This document shows, piece by piece, positions 6,398-9,342 of a DNA stretch of 9,342 nucleotides. The translations under genes and the position numbers were made by a program. Positions within the stretch are counted from its first letter, which is position 1. Each line of letters starts with the position of its first letter. The DNA is taken from NCBI GenBank assembly GCA_017990155.1, contig JAGNOM010000086.1, positions 1 through 9,342 on the forward strand, read 5' to 3'. A model generated the notes under the pieces. It did not search any database, was not told the origin of the DNA, and saw nothing but the letters and a program-made list of their open reading frames with translations. This DNA is from Propionivibrio sp. Its GTDB lineage: Bacteria > Pseudomonadota > Gammaproteobacteria > Burkholderiales > Rhodocyclaceae.

Positions 6398-6859
6398 ATG
6401 CGCACAATCGGAAATTTTCTCTGGTTCATCATGGGCGGTGTGCTGATGGGGCTCGGATGGTGGCTGGTAGGCTTGCTGGCCTTCATTTCCATCGTCGGCA
6501 TTCCCTGGGGTAGAGCCTGTTTTGTCATCGGGCAGTTTGCCTTTTGGCCCTTCGGCAAGGAGGCGGTGAGTCGAAAGGACCTGTCGGGAAGAGAGGATAT
6601 CGGGACCAGCGGTTTCGGCACGATCGGCAATATCGTCTGGTTCCTGCTCGCGGGCATCTGGCTGGCCATCGGGCATGTGCTGTCCGCTGCGGCCTGCTTC
6701 ATCACGATCATCGGTATTCCGTTTGGCATCCAACACCTTAAACTGGCCGGCGTCGCGCTGGCACCGATCGGCAAGACGATTGTCGAAAAGGAACTTGCCG
6801 CTGCAGTGCGTGGCGAAACGGCGCAGGCGGAACTGTCGCGACATCGCGGAGAGTCCTGA
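6398..6859 (+). CDS. yccF: YccF-family inner membrane protein with two tandem YccF repeats
   Basis: This 153-residue predicted inner membrane protein has a family function that is not established. Two copies of the YccF unit are visible at an exact offset of 72 residues: TIGN at 3-6 and 75-78, GIPWG at 34-38 and GIPFG at 106-110, PFGK at 51-54 and PIGK at 123-126. Each copy has hydrophobic helices suited to membrane spanning (about 8-33 and 40-52; about 78-105 and 111-124), joined by a polar linker at 54-72 (KEAVSRKDLSGREDIG). Length is close to the E. coli YccF (~148). The polar tail from 128 on is probably cytoplasmic. The ATG is preceded by a purine-rich GGAGAAGAGAAG stretch (6384-6395). 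The gene lies 33 bases after the thioesterase and 51 bases before the FrnE-like gene, so it is probably co-transcribed with both. The symbol is given by family and not by proven orthology. Confidence 0.85.
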   Translation: MRTIGNFLWFIMGGVLMGLGWWLVGLLAFISIVGIPWGRACFVIGQFAFWPFGKEAVSRKDLSGREDIGTSGFGTIGNIVWFLLAGIWLAIGHVLSAAACFITIIGIPFGIQHLKLAGVALAPIGKTIVEKELAAAVRGETAQAELSRHRGES

Positions 6860-6910
6860 GACGGGCGCTGATCAGAAGATCGTTTCTATTGGATTGTTGA
6901 GAATAACTAC

Positions 6911-7573
6911 ATGAATGTTGCTGTCGATATCGTTTCCGACTTGGTCTGCCCGTGGTGTTTCATCGGCAAGGCGCGTTTGAAAGGCGCGCTGGCACTGGTG
7001 AAGGAAAAACACCCCGATGTTCAGTTCCAGATCAACTGGCTTCCTTACTTTCTCAACCCCGATACGCCGAAGTCTGGCGAATCGTATCGCGGCTATCTGG
7101 AGGCCAAGTTCGGCGGGGCGAGAGAGGTCGATCGCATTCAGGCCGACGTTGCAGAAGCCGGGAGGGATTCCGGCGTTGAATTCCGCTTCGACCGCATCGC
7201 CACACGACCGAATACGCTGCGTGCGCACCGACTGGTCTATCGCGTGCAGTCGATCGGGCACCATCCCGACGAAGTCGAGGCGCTGGTTGAACGGTTGTTT
7301 GCGGCGCATTTCCAGCGCGGCGAAGACATCGGCGATATTGCGACGCTGGCTGACATTGCCGCCGAGTGTGGGGAAAACAAGGATGAGGTCGCCGCATTCC
7401 TGGCGAGCGATGAAGCAGAGCAGCAGGTCAAATCGCTGGTTGCAAAGGTCGGCAAGCTCGGTGTGACCGGCGTGCCCTTCTTCATCTTGCAGCGCCGACT
7501 GGCCGTTTCGGGTGCGCAGTCCTCTGCGGCGCTGGCCGCCGCCATCTTGCAGGCGATGCAGTCAAAGGGATAG
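6911..7573 (+). CDS. DsbA-family oxidoreductase, FrnE-like
   Basis: This 220-residue thioredoxin-fold protein of the DsbA/FrnE/2-hydroxychromene-2-carboxylate isomerase group probably acts as a thiol-disulfide oxidoreductase. The CXXC active site is Cys13-Pro-Trp-Cys16 in SDLVCPWCFIGKARL, the arrangement typical of FrnE. The cis-proline loop is GVPFF with Pro189. The middle (about 60-175) is the helical insertion of the DsbA fold, including the usual RPNTLRAHRLVY-like segment at ~98-109 and an FAAHFQRGEDIGD segment. There is no signal peptide: the strand leading to CPWC begins at residue 2, so it should be cytoplasmic, unlike periplasmic DsbA. The ATG has only a weak ribosome binding site (TTGAGAA, 9 or so bases away), so translation may be modest or coupled to upstream yccF. 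It is the last gene of the probable thioesterase-yccF unit. The physiological substrate is unknown; GST-kappa-type isomerase activity is a less likely alternative because both cysteines are present. Confidence 0.87.
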   Translation: MNVAVDIVSDLVCPWCFIGKARLKGALALVKEKHPDVQFQINWLPYFLNPDTPKSGESYRGYLEAKFGGAREVDRIQADVAEAGRDSGVEFRFDRIATRPNTLRAHRLVYRVQSIGHHPDEVEALVERLFAAHFQRGEDIGDIATLADIAAECGENKDEVAAFLASDEAEQQVKSLVAKVGKLGVTGVPFFILQRRLAVSGAQSSAALAAAILQAMQSKG

Positions 7574-7582
7574 GAAGACCAT

Positions 7583-7607
7583 CCCGCAGCGTCTCAAACG
7601 GTGCGGG
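7583..7607. terminator. Hairpin between convergent genes, possible bidirectional terminator
   Basis: CCCGCA (7583-7588) pairs with TGCGGG (7602-7607). After a single G/G mismatch, CGT (7590-7592) pairs with ACG (7598-7600), leaving a 5-base loop CTCAA. It sits in the 45-base gap between the converging FrnE-like and GntR genes. Neither side has a strong T run; the minus-strand exit is only mildly T-rich. Intrinsic termination is therefore uncertain, and the hairpin may instead protect 3' ends. Confidence 0.5.
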
Positions 7608-7618
7608 TCAGTCTCGGG

Positions 7619-8323
7619 CTACAGAAAATACTCGGGGTACTTTTTCGCAATCAAGGGAAGGTCCGACACCAGCTTTCTGAGGTGCGCTTCGACGTTCCTC
7701 GCGGCGAGGTCCGGATCGCTGGCCTCGATGGCGTCCACGATTCTTGAGTGCTCGGCCACAATCTGCGGCACGGGCGTTGCGAAGTCATAAGTCAGGAAAC
7801 GGGCGCGGTCCATCTGCGCCTTGATCGTTTCGGTAATTTTCCACGCATATTCGCGATTGGCGTGCAGGGCGATTGCCTTGTGCAGGCCGTCGTCCAGCGC
7901 CATGAACCCTTGGTTATCATCCGTGTGAACGGCCTGCTGCTGCGCAATGATTTCCCGCAGACTTTTGATCAGCGCCTTGTCATGACTGAGAGCGACTTCG
8001 CGCACGATTGACACTTCAATGACCTCGCGCAGATGGCGGGCATCGAGTACTTCCTTGACCGAAATCTTGCGCACGTAGGTTCCACGCTGCGGCAGCACCT
8101 CAATCAGGTGTTCCTCACCGAGCTTGATAAATGCCTCCCGTACCGGCTGCCGGCTGATGGAAAAGCGCTTGCTCATCTCGATTTCCGAGATGGCCTGACC
8201 AGGCAACAACTCCCCACGAATGATGGCTGCACGCAGGATGCGGTGGAGCTGTGACCCAATCGAAAGCGATTCCTTGGGGCGGAAGTTGATGGCTTTGCTG
8301 CTATCGAATAATTCGGTTTCCAT
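7619..8323 (-). CDS. GntR-family transcriptional regulator, FCD (VanR/FadR) type
   Basis: This 234-residue repressor-type DNA-binding protein has a winged helix at about 20-85, with SEIEMSKRFSISRQPVREAF as helix-turn-helix and LIEVLPQRGTYVRKI as the wing, followed by an all-helical FCD effector domain at ~90-220. The four FCD metal-ligand positions are kept: Asp144 and His148 (DDGLH), His192 (AEHSRI) and His214 (EAHLRKL). This suggests a bound metal and a small carboxylate or sugar-acid-like ligand, as known in this subfamily. Start ATG 8323 has a weak AAGG (8339-8336) about 12 bases upstream; a predicted promoter at 8400-8372 gives a leader of about 40 bases. It is divergent from a mannitol dehydrogenase-family gene across a GTATAC palindrome, the usual arrangement for a local regulator that also controls itself. 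The ligand is inferred only from context: a polyol, hexuronate or related acid. Confidence 0.92.
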   Translation of the reverse strand: METELFDSSKAINFRPKESLSIGSQLHRILRAAIIRGELLPGQAISEIEMSKRFSISRQPVREAFIKLGEEHLIEVLPQRGTYVRKISVKEVLDARHLREVIEVSIVREVALSHDKALIKSLREIIAQQQAVHTDDNQGFMALDDGLHKAIALHANREYAWKITETIKAQMDRARFLTYDFATPVPQIVAEHSRIVDAIEASDPDLAARNVEAHLRKLVSDLPLIAKKYPEYFL

Positions 8324-8358
8324 TTCGCAATTTTACCTTATAGATAGCACCGATAGAA

Positions 8359-8387
8359 TTTATTGGAGACTACTATACAAGTATACT
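8359..8387 (+). promoter_or_regulatory. Possible promoter of the mannitol dehydrogenase-family gene
   Basis: A good -10 box TATACT (8382-8387, 5 of 6) has a poor -35 TTTATT (8359-8364, 3 of 6) at 17 bases. A start near 8394 leaves about 38 bases to the ATG at 8432. The weak -35 may mean activator help or low basal expression. Confidence 0.35.
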
Positions 8388-8400
8388 TTTTGCGTGTAAA
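8372..8400 (-). promoter_or_regulatory. Predicted sigma70 promoter of the GntR-family gene
   Basis: On the minus strand TTTACA (8400-8395, 5 of 6) is followed after exactly 17 bases by TATAGT (8377-8372, 5 of 6). The start would be near 8365. The palindrome 8374-8388 fills the -10 and spacer, so autoregulation is expected. Confidence 0.65.
8374..8388. promoter_or_regulatory. GTATAC-centred palindrome, candidate operator of the GntR regulator
   Basis: AAGTATACTT at 8379-8388 is a perfect 10-base palindrome. It overlaps a second inverted repeat, TATAC-AA-GTATA (8374-8385). FCD/FadR-type GntR proteins commonly bind short palindromes with GT...AC symmetry, and the E. coli UxuR/ExuR sites have a GTATAC core. 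The site covers the minus-strand -10 of the regulator and a plus-strand TATACT -10 (8382-8387), so one bound dimer could repress both directions. Confidence 0.55.
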
Positions 8401-8431
8401 TTTGTTCGCGTTCACATCGAGGGCGAAAAAC

Positions 8432-9342
8432 ATGAGGCTTTGCGAGCAGAGTTTGGTCCGGTTACCCGATACGGTTTCGCGTCCGGTCTACGACCGAAAG
8501 CAGGTGGTCGGTTCGATCGTGCATCTCGGCGTCGGCGCCTTTCATCGCGCGCATCAGGCGGCGTTTACGGATGCCGTTCTGTCTTCCGGCGATTTGGCGT
8601 GGGGCATTGTCGGCGCCGGGATGGTCTCGTCGAGCATGAAGGACGCGCTGGTTCCTCAGGATTGTCTGTACACCCTGGTCGAGAAGGGCGCCGATGAACG
8701 AGGCGAGGTGCAGGAAAAGATCCGCATCATCGGCTCGATCATCCAGATGTTCGGCGGCTCCGACGTCGCCGACAAGCAGGCGCTCCTGTCGAAGATGAGC
8801 GATGCCAGCACGCGCATTGTCAGCATTACCGTGACCGAGAAAGGCTATTACCTCGATCCGGCGACATGGAAGCTGCAATTGCAATCGCCCGCCATCGCGG
8901 CTGATCTGGCCTCGCCGACGGCACCCAAGACGATTCTTGGCCTGATCGTGCAAGCGCTGAAGAACAGAAAGGCGGCCGGTATCCCACCATTCACAGTCCT
9001 CAGTTGTGACAATTTGCCGAAAAACGGGCGTCTGGCAAAAGCCGCCGTGTTGGCTTTTGCGCGCGAAATGGATACCGAGTTGGCGGCCTGGATAGATGCC
9101 GAAGTCTGTTTCCCGTGCTCGATGGTCGACCGGATTACGCCGGCAACGACCGATGCCGATCGCGCTCATGTCGCACAAGTCACGGGTCTGGAGGATGCGT
9201 GGCCGGTGGTGACCGAACAGTTCGTGCAATGGGTGATTGAAGACAGCTTCTCCTTGGGGCGTCCGGACTGGACGGTCGGCGGCGCGGTGTTCTCGGATGA
9301 GATCGAATGCTGGGAAGACATGAAGCTGCGCTGCCTGAACGG
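8432..9342 (+). CDS. Mannitol dehydrogenase/fructuronate reductase family protein, N-terminal part
   Basis: The first 303 residues of a long-chain polyol dehydrogenase (family ~480-500 residues) are present; the gene runs off the window end. Members oxidise polyols such as mannitol or arabinitol, or reduce hexuronate-derived keto acids such as fructuronate, with NAD(P)H. Visible motifs: the dinucleotide-binding start IVHLGVGAFHRAHQA (29-43), VTEKGYYL, CDNLPKNG with Asn194, the family signature MVDRITPAT, and MKLRCLN ending at the edge. Lys298 and Asn303 stand at the same offset (+3) from Asn194 as Lys295/Asn300 and Asn191 of Pseudomonas fluorescens mannitol 2-dehydrogenase, so the catalytic set is intact as far as visible; the final catalytic His lies just outside. 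ATG 8432 has GAGGG (8419-8423) 8 bases upstream. It is divergent from a GntR-family regulator that probably controls it. Mannitol, arabinitol and fructuronate specificity cannot be told apart from this part. Confidence 0.93.
   Translation, partial: MRLCEQSLVRLPDTVSRPVYDRKQVVGSIVHLGVGAFHRAHQAAFTDAVLSSGDLAWGIVGAGMVSSSMKDALVPQDCLYTLVEKGADERGEVQEKIRIIGSIIQMFGGSDVADKQALLSKMSDASTRIVSITVTEKGYYLDPATWKLQLQSPAIAADLASPTAPKTILGLIVQALKNRKAAGIPPFTVLSCDNLPKNGRLAKAAVLAFAREMDTELAAWIDAEVCFPCSMVDRITPATTDADRAHVAQVTGLEDAWPVVTEQFVQWVIEDSFSLGRPDWTVGGAVFSDEIECWEDMKLRCLN

Noticed and set aside
5519..6844. Minus-strand open frame of 441 codons across the divergent gap, thioesterase and yccF genes
   Set aside because: It runs antisense to two recognised genes and through the promoter region and into the ETF-QO gene in another frame. 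The composition is low-complexity and no motif is seen.
8343..8357. GATAG direct repeats 10 bases apart in the GntR leader
   Set aside because: Two 5-base copies in an AT-rich leader are easily chance. They do not form a palindrome and do not overlap the promoter boxes.

Overview
This GC-rich window (9,342 bases) looks chromosomal and typical of a Proteobacterium. The gene mix suggests a betaproteobacterium of the Rhodocyclales/Burkholderiales kind: etfB-etfA followed by a long acyl-CoA dehydrogenase, an HDOD protein, a YccF protein and a FrnE-type DsbA protein. That placement is inference from gene content and base composition, not from a marker gene. I see no rRNA, tRNA, CRISPR array, insertion sequence or phage gene. 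Coding density is high, and the longest non-coding stretches are about 100-160 bases.

Left part (1-3160, + strand): the end of etfB, then etfA one base later, then a ~600-residue acyl-CoA dehydrogenase. These look like one operon. The dehydrogenase oxidises an acyl-CoA and passes electrons to the EtfAB flavoprotein. A stand-alone HDOD signalling-type protein follows on the same strand (3263-4120), probably from its own promoter.

Middle part: the minus-strand gene 4147-5790 encodes ETF-ubiquinone oxidoreductase, which takes electrons from EtfAB into the quinone pool. The window therefore holds the whole electron route acyl-CoA -> dehydrogenase -> ETF -> ETF-QO -> quinone, split over two transcription units. 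ETF-QO is divergent from a + strand set at 5948-7573: a hotdog-fold acyl-CoA thioesterase, a two-repeat YccF membrane protein and a cytoplasmic FrnE/DsbA-family oxidoreductase. The divergent gap carries a 26-base near-perfect inverted repeat (5871-5896) over the predicted ETF-QO -10 box. This is the strongest unexplained regulatory signal here.

Right part: a hairpin (7583-7607) separates the FrnE-like gene from a convergent GntR-family (FCD type) regulator (7619-8323, - strand). The regulator is divergent from a mannitol dehydrogenase/fructuronate reductase-family gene (8432 to the window edge). Their shared intergenic region has a good minus-strand promoter and a GTATAC-centred palindrome overlapping the -10 boxes in both directions. 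This fits a local repressor controlling itself and a polyol or sugar-acid catabolic gene or operon that continues past the window.

I found no clearly new multi-gene system. The window is mostly recognisable metabolism. The points worth following are the two palindromic operators, the HDOD protein that keeps an HD dyad, and the exact duplication within YccF.
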